DNA of 9,709 bases from an uncultured Collinsella sp. (GCA_902489955.1 CABUBY010000065.1:1-9709), one strand, 5' to 3'; numbered from the stretch's first letter, positions 1-7,005 are shown. The notes: generated from the letters alone by a model not told the origin. Made by a program: numbers and translations.

Positions 1-667
1 ACACACCCGAGCGGCCACCCTCCTTGTGCAGCAGGCGCACGTCGACGATCTCCATGCCGCGATCGACGGCCTTGCACATGTCGTAGATCGTTAGGCACGC
101 GGCGCTCGCGCCGGTCAGGGCCTCCATCTCGATACCCGTCTTGCCCGTCACGCCCGCCGTAACCAGCACGTGAAAGCCAACCTGCCCGTCCGCGCGCGCC
201 GGCGCCCAGCCCTCGGGCACGTCCTCGGCCGGCGTCCCCGCCGGAGCGATGGGCGCAATGTCGCACTTACTCTTGGTAATAAGCAGCGGATGGCACATAG
301 GGATGATGTCGCTCGTGCGTTTGATGGCCATAATGCCCGCCACGCGCGCACAGGCAAGCACGTCGCCCTTTTTGGCGCGGTCCTGCAGCACCATGGTCTG
401 CGTCTCGGGGTGCATGAGGATGGTGCCCTCGGCGATGGCAATGCGATGGGTCTCGGCCTTGTCGGACACGTCGACCATGCGTACCTCGCCCTTGGCGTCC
501 ACGTGCGTCAGCTCGTCACGACGGGCGTCGCGGGCGGGCTCGGTGGCAGCGCTGGCAGTCGGCTGCGCGCCTGCAACGGCATCGCTGGCCGCAGCCGTGA
601 CTTTGTGGGCAGACATCGCGGCCCTGCGAGCGGCCTTGGTGGCATCGGCGTACCTGCTCTTGGCCAT
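1..667 (-). CDS. moaC: Cyclic pyranopterin monophosphate synthase MoaC (partial, C-terminal end off the window)
   Basis: MoaC converts the MoaA product (3',8-cyclo-7,8-dihydro-GTP) to cyclic pyranopterin monophosphate in the cytoplasm, completing step one of molybdenum cofactor synthesis. The visible 222 codons carry the family's hallmark blocks: KKGDVLA (99-105), IPMCHPL with His126, TGIEMEAL with Glu180 and Glu182, and IYDMCKAVDR with Asp196 and Lys199. These correspond to the active-site residues known from E. coli MoaC. The frame stays open to base 1 and ends in LLHKEGGRSGV, so probably only a few residues are missing. The ATG at 667 is chosen because GGAGGA at 675-680 lies 7 nt upstream and the moaA stop is only 4 nt away, which implies co-transcription and coupled translation. 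Two oddities stand out: an Ala-rich N-terminal extension of about 50 residues before the usual start of the domain (ELTHVDAKG), and an insertion of roughly 18 residues around 138-160. The second Met, at residue 18, is a less likely start. Confidence 0.93.
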   Translation of the reverse strand, partial: MAKSRYADATKAARRAAMSAHKVTAAASDAVAGAQPTASAATEPARDARRDELTHVDAKGEVRMVDVSDKAETHRIAIAEGTILMHPETQTMVLQDRAKKGDVLACARVAGIMAIKRTSDIIPMCHPLLITKSKCDIAPIAPAGTPAEDVPEGWAPARADGQVGFHVLVTAGVTGKTGIEMEALTGASAACLTIYDMCKAVDRGMEIVDVRLLHKEGGRSGV

Positions 668-671
668 ATGA

Positions 672-1727
672 TCATCCTCCGATTTGGGACATAAATCGTT
701 GCGTGCCCTCAATTATCGCGTGTTCCTGCGGTTTGTGGGCCACGGCATCGCGCCAAATCGAAAGTACCTGCATATCATCACCACGGCGCAGCGCCTCACG
801 CACCGAATACTCGGCATCGCTGAACAGGCACGGACGCACGTTGCCATCGGCCGTCAGGCGCAGACGGTTGCAATTCGCGCAAAAATGGTTGGACATGGCG
901 CTGATGAAGCCGACCGTACCCGCCGCGCCCGGAAAGTGCCAGTAGCGCGCAGGGCCCGCGCCGGCAGGGGCGTCGTTGATGTCGAGCGGCTCGAGCTCGC
1001 CCAGACCCACCGCGCCAGCCCCGGCATTGATGCGCGCCCGCAGCTCATCGCTCGGCACGGTATCGCTCGCGTCCCACAGCTCGGGATTGAGCGCGGGCGC
1101 GTGCGGGTCCACGGCGCAATGCGAGCTCGTGCGTTCGTCACCGATGGGCATGTATTCGATAAAGCGCAGGTGGATGGGGCGATCGACGGTCAGCCGCGCA
1201 AGGGCTGCCACATCCTGGTTGAGTCGACGCACTACAACGCAGTTGACCTTAACGGGCTCAAAGCCCCAAGCCAGTGCCGCGTCGATGCCAGCCATGGTCT
1301 GTTCGAGCCGGCCCAGACGCGTGATTTTTCCAAAGAGCATAGGATCGAGCGTATCGAGCGAGATGTTGACGCGGTTAAGCCCGGCATCTTTGAGCTGCGG
1401 CGCCAGCTTGGGCAGCAGGGCGCCATTGGTGGTAAGCGAGATGTCCTCGATCTGCGGAATCGCGCGGATGTCGCGAATAAGCGGAATGATACGGCGGCTG
1501 ACCAGCGGCTCGCCGCCCGTCAGGCGTACGCGGCGAATACCCTCACCCGCTACCAGGCGCACAAAGCGGGCAATTTCCTCGGCACTGAGCAGCTCGTCGT
1601 GCGCGCGGGGCGCCACGCCATCGGCCGGCATGCAATAGATGCAGCGAAAATTGCACTTGTCGGTAACGGCAATGCGCAGGTAGTTGATATCGCGGCCAAA
1701 ACCGTCATGTTGCACGTGCCCGTCCAC
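672..1727 (-). CDS. moaA: GTP 3',8-cyclase MoaA (radical SAM)
   Basis: MoaA is a radical SAM enzyme that rearranges GTP to 3',8-cyclo-7,8-dihydro-GTP, the first committed step of molybdenum cofactor synthesis. The 351-residue protein has the radical SAM CxxxCxxC cluster motif (Cys25, Cys29, Cys32 in DKCNFRCIYC) and the SAM-contacting TGGEPL block (70-75). It also has the second cluster typical of MoaA, CxxC-N13-C (Cys283, Cys286, Cys300 in FCANCNRLRL...RPCLF), and ends in the conserved C-terminal Gly-Gly. Length is normal for the family. The start is GTG at 1727, with a GGGGAGGG ribosome binding site at 1732-1739; the nearby ATG a few codons in is out of frame. moaC follows after 4 nt, so the two form an operon reading out of the left edge. 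A TATTAT box at 1768-1773 could drive it. All catalytic cysteines are present, so it looks intact. Confidence 0.96.
   Translation of the reverse strand: MDGHVQHDGFGRDINYLRIAVTDKCNFRCIYCMPADGVAPRAHDELLSAEEIARFVRLVAGEGIRRVRLTGGEPLVSRRIIPLIRDIRAIPQIEDISLTTNGALLPKLAPQLKDAGLNRVNISLDTLDPMLFGKITRLGRLEQTMAGIDAALAWGFEPVKVNCVVVRRLNQDVAALARLTVDRPIHLRFIEYMPIGDERTSSHCAVDPHAPALNPELWDASDTVPSDELRARINAGAGAVGLGELEPLDINDAPAGAGPARYWHFPGAAGTVGFISAMSNHFCANCNRLRLTADGNVRPCLFSDAEYSVREALRRGDDMQVLSIWRDAVAHKPQEHAIIEGTQRFMSQIGG
675..680 (-). promoter_or_regulatory. moaC ribosome binding site inside the end of moaA
   Basis: GGAGGA on the minus strand lies 7 nt before the moaC ATG and fixes that start. The same six bases are the two Gly codons of MoaA's conserved C-terminal Gly-Gly, directly before its TGA stop. 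Confidence 0.8.
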
Positions 1728-1767
1728 GCAGCCCTCCCCTCACGCAGCGTTTTATTCTTCAGAAAAC

Positions 1768-1773
1768 ATAATA
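1768..1773 (-). promoter_or_regulatory. Possible -10 box of the moaA-moaC promoter
   Basis: TATTAT on the minus strand is a good -10 match and would give a leader of about 35 nt before the moaA GTG. No good -35 box lies 16-18 nt upstream (17 nt upstream reads GTCGGC). The call therefore rests on the -10 and the position, between a terminator-like repeat and the gene. The leader is too short to hold a Moco riboswitch. Confidence 0.4.
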
Positions 1774-1859
1774 CCCCACGGGAGAATCATGCCGACACCC
1801 GTACGACAGGACAGGTCGCTTCAAGCAAAACGGACTTTCCAAGCCCATCCTCAACACAC

Positions 1860-1925
1860 AAACCATCACAACATTCGATGCTTTTCCCGATTTTGGCAAA
1901 AAACGTCGAACGTTGTGATGGTTTG
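1860..1925 (-). repeat. Palindromic repeat copy 1, probable terminator after the 1963-3000 gene
   Basis: This 66-bp element differs from the copy at 3102-3167 by two bases only (positions 1890 and 1911). It has 19-nt arms at 1860-1878 and 1906-1924 around a 27-nt loop. The arms match except at one position, which is an A-C mismatch in plus-strand RNA but a G-U pair in minus-strand RNA, so the stem is complete only in the minus direction. On that strand it starts 37 nt after the stop of the 1963-3000 gene and is followed by the T-rich tract TTTGTGTGTT. That fits a Rho-independent terminator insulating moaA, carried on a dispersed repeat. No target-site duplication is seen. Confidence 0.8.
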
Positions 1926-1962
1926 CCTGCCCACGGCACCCCGTAGAAGGACCGGAACGCCC

Positions 1963-3000
1963 CTAAAGACCGCCATCCCAGTGCCGAATCACGAATTCTC
2001 GCAGGTCATTTTGACGTTTCTGGAACGCTTCGCTTCGGTCGCACTTAAGGCCCATCGCGAGTGCGATGGCGTTCACCGCCCGGTGCAATTGCAGCTGGTG
2101 GGCAAACTGAGTCCCGGTGAGGACGATCATCCTAAAGCCCAGCGCGCTCAGCACGGTCATACGCTCCGCATCCGACGCGCTGCGCTGTTTATCAAGATGG
2201 TCCGATCCGTTGTATTCAATCCCCGTACCGCTTGCAGGCGCATATACGTCGATCTCGAAATACCCGGCCTTTGCGAGATACTTGAACTCGTTGGGAACAT
2301 CGACCCGATGGTTGAGCTCGATCTTGGCGTATCCCAGCCCTCCCTGGGAACGTTTTGCTGCAACCATGATTGCGGTGGCCGTCTCCATTGGCGACCGCGC
2401 GCCATCGTGCACGCGCTTGAGCACGGCGGCCGCGCGTATAGCCCCCTGACGAGATCGGTTCTCATTGCAATAGGCAATCAAGTCGGCAACGATATACCTC
2501 TGCCCCATCTCGATATAATCGCCTGTCGACAGATGATTCAAATGGTATCGGGCGCAGATTTCGTAGCCATATTCCAGCTGTTCGGGCTCGCTCATCCACG
2601 AACCCGCTTGGACAAAGCACATGACCTCATCAACCACTAGAAGGCCCTCTGCCACCTCGATAAGATGGCCTGGAGGTACCGGCGCCCCAAACACGTGGCA
2701 CCTAAATCCAGCCGGCGTCGAGCGCTCAAAATCAAAGTTGACGAGCGTGTCGATATGATCGAGCTCTTCTCGTGGAATACCGAGCGAAACCAGATAGTCG
2801 GTAACGATTCCAACTGCCGTTGAAGCCCTCAGCCCCTTGGCATCGAGTCCCAATTTGGGCAGGCTCGCGGTCGGCTCCGCCTCGTTAGCAAGCGAGTCCT
2901 CATCGTATAGGCTGCTTGCTCGCGAGGGCGGCTCGGACGGGCGCGCCACGTTGTGGTACAGCCAGGCAGTCTTATGGGACAGGACGATCGGCAGGTCCAT
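1963..3000 (-). CDS. Orphan protein with probable DUF559/Vsr-like (PD-(D/E)XK-type) C-terminal nuclease domain
   Basis: This 345-residue protein is not one I can name. Residues about 240-300 read FEIDVYAP (D251), IEYNG (E262, N264), H268, then D277..R280..L284..G288 and a strand MIVLTGTQ. This layout resembles DUF559 and Vsr-like endonuclease-fold proteins, with Asn where many PD-(D/E)XK enzymes have Lys. The N-terminal LSHKTAWLYH, the middle segment around 123-153 (VDEVMCFVQAG...YGYEICARYHL) and SPMETATAI...GGLGYAKIELN (203-230) recall an uncharacterised family that I associate with Coriobacteriia; this is memory, not a search. There is no signal peptide or membrane segment. The ATG at 3000 follows GGAGGG with 3 nt spacing, a short gap. 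No convincing promoter is seen. The gene stands alone and is bracketed by the two palindromic repeats. By eye its composition is somewhat less GC-rich than its neighbours. Catalytic activity is not established; a defence, repair or regulatory role remains open. Confidence 0.85.
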   Translation of the reverse strand: MDLPIVLSHKTAWLYHNVARPSEPPSRASSLYDEDSLANEAEPTASLPKLGLDAKGLRASTAVGIVTDYLVSLGIPREELDHIDTLVNFDFERSTPAGFRCHVFGAPVPPGHLIEVAEGLLVVDEVMCFVQAGSWMSEPEQLEYGYEICARYHLNHLSTGDYIEMGQRYIVADLIAYCNENRSRQGAIRAAAVLKRVHDGARSPMETATAIMVAAKRSQGGLGYAKIELNHRVDVPNEFKYLAKAGYFEIDVYAPASGTGIEYNGSDHLDKQRSASDAERMTVLSALGFRMIVLTGTQFAHQLQLHRAVNAIALAMGLKCDRSEAFQKRQNDLREFVIRHWDGGL

Positions 3001-3101
3001 GAGCCCTCCAATGGAGTCGGATAACCAACCTTATTCCCCTGCCCACGGGTCCGCACACCTTCGCGCGCAAGAAAGCGATTCCACCCGGTCGAGCGGCAGA
3101 A

Positions 3102-3167
3102 AAACCATCACAACATTCGATGCTTTTCCCGTTTTTGGCAAAAAACGTCGAATGTTGTGATGGTTTG
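3102..3167 (-). repeat. Palindromic repeat copy 2, probable terminator of the ABC exporter operon
   Basis: This is the second 66-bp copy (64/66 identical to 1860-1925). Its 19-nt arms at 3102-3120 and 3148-3166 are perfectly complementary. The 27-nt loop holds a nested perfect hairpin, CGTTTTT-ggca-AAAAACG at 3130-3147. On the minus strand it begins 48 nt past the stop of the second ABC gene and is followed by TTTTTCT (complement of the A run at 3100-3104), the U-tract of a Rho-independent terminator. On the plus strand the stem is followed by GAGGCGAGG, which has no U-tract. Confidence 0.82.
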
Positions 3168-3215
3168 AGGCGAGGCGAGGGGCGCGGAGGGGTCAAAACA
3201 TCGTACTCGAACGGG

Positions 3216-5114
3216 TTAATCCAACTCTTTTAAGCCATGCGCCAGCTGCCAGTACTCGCCGTGCTGGGCGAGCAACTCTTCGTGCGTGCCGCGCTCGATG
3301 ATGCGGCCGTGTTCGAGGACCATGATGGCGTCGGCGTCGCGGACGGTGGACAGGCGGTGCGCAATCATAAACGTGGTGCGTCCGCGCATGATGCGGTCCA
3401 TACCGCGCTCGATGAGCTTTTCGGTACGCGTGTCAATGGAGCTCGTGGCCTCGTCCAGGATGAGCACCGGCGGATCGGCGACGGCCACGCGCGCGATGGC
3501 GAGCAGCTGACGCTGACCCTGCGACAGGTTGGCGCCGTCGGCCGTGACCGGTGTGTCGTAGCCCCGCGGCAGGCGGCGGATAAACGAGTCGGCGCAGGCG
3601 GCCTCGGCAGCGGCGCGCACCTCCTCGTCGGTCGCGTCGAGCTTGCCAAAGCGGATGTTCTGCGCAATGGTGCCGCTAAACAGGTGCGTGTCCTGCAGCA
3701 CAATGCCGAGCGACCCGCGCAGGCTGGCCTTGGCAATGTGCTTGACGTCGATGCCGTCGTACGTGATCTCGCCGTCATCGACCTCGTAGAAGCGGTTGAT
3801 GAGGTTGGTAATGGTCGTCTTGCCGGCGCCCGTGGAGCCCACAAACGCAATCTTTTGCCCCGGCTTGGCAAACAGGTTGAGGTCCGTGAGCACGCGGGTG
3901 CCCGGCACGTAGGAAAAGTCCACGGCATGGAAGCGCACGTCGCCGGCAAGCGGGACCAAGCCGCACGTGAGCTCGGTGCCGTCGGCGGCCACCGCGCGGC
4001 CCGACTCATCAACGGCTGCCACGTCATGCAGGTGCCCGTAGAAGCCCACGCCCTGGCCCTCGGGAATTTTCCACGCCCACGCGGCATCGCCCGTCTGCAC
4101 CAGCTCCACGCAGCCCTCGTCCACCTCGGGCTCAAGGTCCATGGCGGCAAACAGGCGCTCGGCACCGGCCAACGCGTTGAGCAAGAAGTTGCCGAGCTGC
4201 GTAAACTGGTTGATGGGCATGGCCGCCTGGCGCACAAAGACCAGGTAGCTCGCGAGCGCGCCCACGTCGGCGAGCCCCTTGATGCAGAGCATGCCGCCCG
4301 CCACGGCGACGATGGCATAGTTGACGTAGCCAATCACGACGGTCATGGGCACCATGGAGTTAGCATAGCTCACGGCGGCGGTGCCGGTGCGGCGAAGCTC
4401 GTCGTTGCGGCAGGTGAAGCCGGCGACATTCGCTGCCTCGCGGTTAAAGACCTTGATGACCTTTTGGCCCGAGACCATCTCTTCGATATATCCGTCCAGG
4501 TCGCCAAGCGATGCCTGCTGGGCGGCAAAGAAACGCTTAGAACGCGCGCCCGAGTAGCGCGCATACAGCACAATGGCCGCATCGCACACGAGTGTGATAA
4601 TCGTGAGCTGCCAGTTAAGGATGATGAGCATGGCCGTGGTGCCCACAACCTGAATAGCGGCCTGAATCACGTTGGCAAAGCTGTTGTTGAGCGCCTCGGA
4701 GACAGTGTCGACGTCGTTGGTGAAAAAACTCATGATGTCGCCCGAGCGCGTGCTGTCAAAATAGCTGAGCGGCAGCGTCTGGATGTGCGCAAACAGGTCG
4801 CGGCGAATATCGGACACCACGCGTTGGGCCGCGCGCACCATGATCTGTGAGTAGCCCAGGGCCGAGAGCACGCCCGCGGCGTAGATGATCGCCGTCAGGA
4901 TGACCTGCTTGGCGAGCAGTTCCTCCCCGCCCGTGGCCAAACCGTTAACGATGGGGCGCACCATGTAGGTGCCGGCGAGGCTCGCGATGGCGGCAACGGA
5001 GGCGAGCACGCCCACCGCGAGCAACGAGAACTTGGCATGCCCCATGTAGGAGAGCAAGCGGCGCACAGTGCGCTTGAGGTCGGCCGGGCGTGCTTGGGCT
5101 GCGGTCTTAGGCAT
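3216..5114 (-). CDS. ABC exporter subunit 2 (permease-ATPase fusion with consensus ATPase motifs)
   Basis: This is a half-transporter with a membrane domain (about residues 25-325) and a C-terminal ATPase (about 393-632), expected to pair with the product of the upstream gene as a heterodimeric inner-membrane exporter. ATPase motifs: Walker A GSTGAGKT (426-433), Q-loop Gln474, signature LSQGQ (530-534, first Gly replaced by Gln), Walker B LILDE with catalytic Glu555, and switch His586. The hydrolytic residues are therefore intact. The linker between the domains (about 326-392) is longer than usual by roughly 40-45 residues and contains a Trp-rich patch (AWAWKIPEG). I chose the ATG at 5114 (632 residues) because GGGGG at 5123-5127 lies 8 nt upstream and the family N-terminus fits. 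The open frame could extend to 5234, but that would only overlap the neighbour's coding end. It overlaps the upstream gene by 8 nt. The substrate cannot be read from sequence; drugs, peptides or lipids are possible. Confidence 0.93.
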   Translation of the reverse strand: MPKTAAQARPADLKRTVRRLLSYMGHAKFSLLAVGVLASVAAIASLAGTYMVRPIVNGLATGGEELLAKQVILTAIIYAAGVLSALGYSQIMVRAAQRVVSDIRRDLFAHIQTLPLSYFDSTRSGDIMSFFTNDVDTVSEALNNSFANVIQAAIQVVGTTAMLIILNWQLTIITLVCDAAIVLYARYSGARSKRFFAAQQASLGDLDGYIEEMVSGQKVIKVFNREAANVAGFTCRNDELRRTGTAAVSYANSMVPMTVVIGYVNYAIVAVAGGMLCIKGLADVGALASYLVFVRQAAMPINQFTQLGNFLLNALAGAERLFAAMDLEPEVDEGCVELVQTGDAAWAWKIPEGQGVGFYGHLHDVAAVDESGRAVAADGTELTCGLVPLAGDVRFHAVDFSYVPGTRVLTDLNLFAKPGQKIAFVGSTGAGKTTITNLINRFYEVDDGEITYDGIDVKHIAKASLRGSLGIVLQDTHLFSGTIAQNIRFGKLDATDEEVRAAAEAACADSFIRRLPRGYDTPVTADGANLSQGQRQLLAIARVAVADPPVLILDEATSSIDTRTEKLIERGMDRIMRGRTTFMIAHRLSTVRDADAIMVLEHGRIIERGTHEELLAQHGEYWQLAHGLKELD

Positions 5115-6936
5115 GACGCTCACCCCCTTCCAAGGGCGATCCGCATGCGACGGAGGAAATCGGATCATTCGCGCAACCATCGTCGCTGCCGTCGCCGGCG
5201 TCCGCGTTCCTCGCAAACTCCATCTGCGAGGCATAAATCTCCTGGTATATGTTGTCGCCCGCTAGCAGTTCCTCGTGCGTGCCCACGCCGTGGACACGAC
5301 CGTCGTCCAATACCACAATGCGATCGGCATCCATGACACTCGCGATGCGCTGGGCGATGATGAGCACGGTCGCATCGGGAATCCGAGCGATGTGCTCGCG
5401 AATCTTTGCGTCGGTCGCCATATCGACCGCGCTGGTGGAGTCATCAAAAATGAGCACGCGCGGATGCTTGAGCAGCGTGCGCGCGATGCACAGACGTTGC
5501 TTCTGGCCACCCGAGACACCGGCGCCGCCTTGGCCCAACTCGCCGTCCAGCCCGCCGATGCGATCAAGGAACTCGTCCACGCACGCCGCGCGGCAAGCCG
5601 CGAGGAGCTCATCGTCCGACGCCTGCGGATTGCCCCACTGCAGGTTCTCGCGCACGGTGCCCGTGAACAGCACATTCTTTTGCAGCACAATGCCCACAGC
5701 GTCGCGCAAGGCGGCGAGGTCGTAGTCGCGCACGTCGCGTCCGCCCACAAGCACGGCGCCTTCGGTGGCGTCGTACAGGCGCGCAATCAGCTGCACAAGC
5801 GAGCTCTTGCCCGAGCCCGTGCCGCCGAGGATGCCCACCGTCGAGCCGCTCTCGATGCGAAGGTCGATATGCTCGAGCACATCCTCGGCTGCATCCGCGC
5901 GGTATTTAAAGGAAACGTCGCGAAACTCGATACTGCCGTCCGCTGGCGCCGCAGTCGCGAGGTCTCCCGCAGGGTTGGCGATAAAGGGTTCCTCGTCGAG
6001 CACCTCGGCGATACGGCCCACACTCGTAAGAGCGCGCGTGAGCAGCAAAAACACGTTGGAAATCATCATGAGCGAATTCATGATCAGCAGCACGTAGCTC
6101 ATAAAGCCCGTGAGCGAGCCCACGCCCAAGCGACCTTCGATGATCATGCGGCCGCCAATCCACAAGATCGAGAGCGCAGCCACGTACATCGAGAGTTGGA
6201 ACACCGGCAGGTTGAGCACGGCGGTGCCGAAGGTCTTGGTCGCCGTGCCGGCGAGCTCGGTATTGACGGTGTCGAACTTGTCGCACTCGTGCTCGGCGCG
6301 CACGTAAGCCTTCACGGCGCGCACGGCGGTAAGGTCCTCTTGCACCACGCCGTTGAGGTGGTCCATCGAGGTCTGGAGTTGGCGGTAGAGCGGACTGACG
6401 CGATAGGTGATGGCGCCCAGTACGATTGCCAGCACGGGCAAGATGATCGCAAAGACGGTGGCGAGCGGGCGCGACAGCATCAGCGCGTAGATAAGGCCGA
6501 CGATAAGCGTCACCGGGCCGCGCACCATAGGGCGAAAGCCGTTGCCCACAGCATTTTGGATAACGGTGATGTCCGTGGTCATGCGGGTGACGAGCGAGCT
6601 GGCGTCGTAGTTGTCCAGGTTACCAAAAGCGAGCGTTTGAATCTTTTTGTACTCGGCCTCGCGCAGGTTAGCGCCTAGGCCCGAGGCAACGCGGGCGGAC
6701 GTGCGGGCATAACCCAAGCCCAGTACCAGCGAAAGCGTAGCGCACACCAACATGTACGCGCCCTGCAGCAGCATGTAGTTGATATCACCCGCAGGCACGC
6801 CCACATCGATGATGTTGGCCATGATGACCGGGATAAACAGCTCGAGCACCGTCTCGACCGACACAAAGAACACGCCGAGGATGGCATCGCGACGGTATGC
6901 CCCTAGATAGGAAAACAGTATTTTGAGATTGCGCAC
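5107..6936 (-). CDS. ABC exporter subunit 1 (permease-ATPase fusion with degenerate ATPase motifs)
   Basis: First gene of the exporter operon: 609 residues with a membrane domain (about 10-315) and an ATPase domain (about 335-575). Walker A is GGTGSGKS (371-378), Q-loop Gln419 and signature VSGGQ (474-478). Walker B is LIFDD, with Asp499 in place of the catalytic Glu, and the switch His is replaced by Gln529. This Asp-plus-Gln pair marks the degenerate subunit of heterodimeric exporters such as TM287/288, BmrCD and LmrCD. The partner's altered LSQGQ signature would face this same degenerate site, while this subunit's normal VSGGQ completes the working site. The start is GTG at 6936, 10 nt after GGGGG (6947-6951) and about 33 nt after the predicted transcription start. 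The last 35 residues form a polar tail rich in Asp and Gly (ADAGDGSDDG). The stop overlaps the next gene's start in ATGCCTAA, implying coupled, near-equal synthesis. Confidence 0.94.
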   Translation of the reverse strand: MRNLKILFSYLGAYRRDAILGVFFVSVETVLELFIPVIMANIIDVGVPAGDINYMLLQGAYMLVCATLSLVLGLGYARTSARVASGLGANLREAEYKKIQTLAFGNLDNYDASSLVTRMTTDITVIQNAVGNGFRPMVRGPVTLIVGLIYALMLSRPLATVFAIILPVLAIVLGAITYRVSPLYRQLQTSMDHLNGVVQEDLTAVRAVKAYVRAEHECDKFDTVNTELAGTATKTFGTAVLNLPVFQLSMYVAALSILWIGGRMIIEGRLGVGSLTGFMSYVLLIMNSLMMISNVFLLLTRALTSVGRIAEVLDEEPFIANPAGDLATAAPADGSIEFRDVSFKYRADAAEDVLEHIDLRIESGSTVGILGGTGSGKSSLVQLIARLYDATEGAVLVGGRDVRDYDLAALRDAVGIVLQKNVLFTGTVRENLQWGNPQASDDELLAACRAACVDEFLDRIGGLDGELGQGGAGVSGGQKQRLCIARTLLKHPRVLIFDDSTSAVDMATDAKIREHIARIPDATVLIIAQRIASVMDADRIVVLDDGRVHGVGTHEELLAGDNIYQEIYASQMEFARNADAGDGSDDGCANDPISSVACGSPLEGGERHA

Positions 6937-6975
6937 GCAGGTTCAACCCCCATCAAACGTTGTTCGCAAACGCAC

Positions 6976-7005
6976 GTATTATTGCGCGCCGAATAATGGT
7001 GTCAA
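6976..7005 (-). promoter_or_regulatory. Promoter of the ABC exporter operon
   Basis: On the minus strand a perfect -35 TTGACA (7000-7005) is followed after 18 nt by TAATAC (6976-6981), giving a leader of roughly 33 nt before the GTG at 6936. An inverted repeat ATTATT-N8-AATAAT (6978-6983, 6992-6997) lies across the -10 and spacer. A second pair, GAATA...TATTC (6991-6995, 7007-7011), straddles the -35. Both would suit a repressor, but none is encoded next to this operon. Confidence 0.7.

Noticed and set aside
1728..1859. Molybdenum cofactor riboswitch in the moaA leader
   Set aside because: The predicted leader is only about 35 nt, and no long structured element is seen between the repeat and the gene apart from the repeat itself.
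684..1946. Long plus-strand open frame of 420 codons opposite moaA
   Set aside because: It is the complement of moaA in a GC-rich region. The translation shows no recognisable motif and is rich in Arg, Ala and His, as expected of an antisense shadow.
1684..2640. Plus-strand open frame of 318 codons spanning repeat copy 1 and half of the orphan gene
   Set aside because: It runs through a palindromic repeat and a promoter region. The minus-strand frame has a Shine-Dalgarno and a coherent domain layout.
1860..3167. Insertion sequence or composite transposon
   Set aside because: No transposase, no target-site duplication at either repeat, and the repeats are in direct orientation with terminator features. 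A cassette remains possible and is listed as a hypothesis only.
3237..4850. Plus-strand open frame of 537 codons opposite the second ABC gene
   Set aside because: Composition is biased to His, Val, Gly and Arg with no domain, while the minus strand carries a complete ABC subunit with all motifs.
5115..5234. 40-residue N-terminal extension of ABC subunit 2
   Set aside because: The extra sequence only overlaps the coding end of subunit 1, has no family counterpart, and the ATG at 5114 has a well-placed GGGGG 8 nt upstream.
5275..6678. Plus-strand open frame of 467 codons opposite the first ABC gene
   Set aside because: Same shadow pattern, driven by GC-rich third codon positions of the real minus-strand gene.
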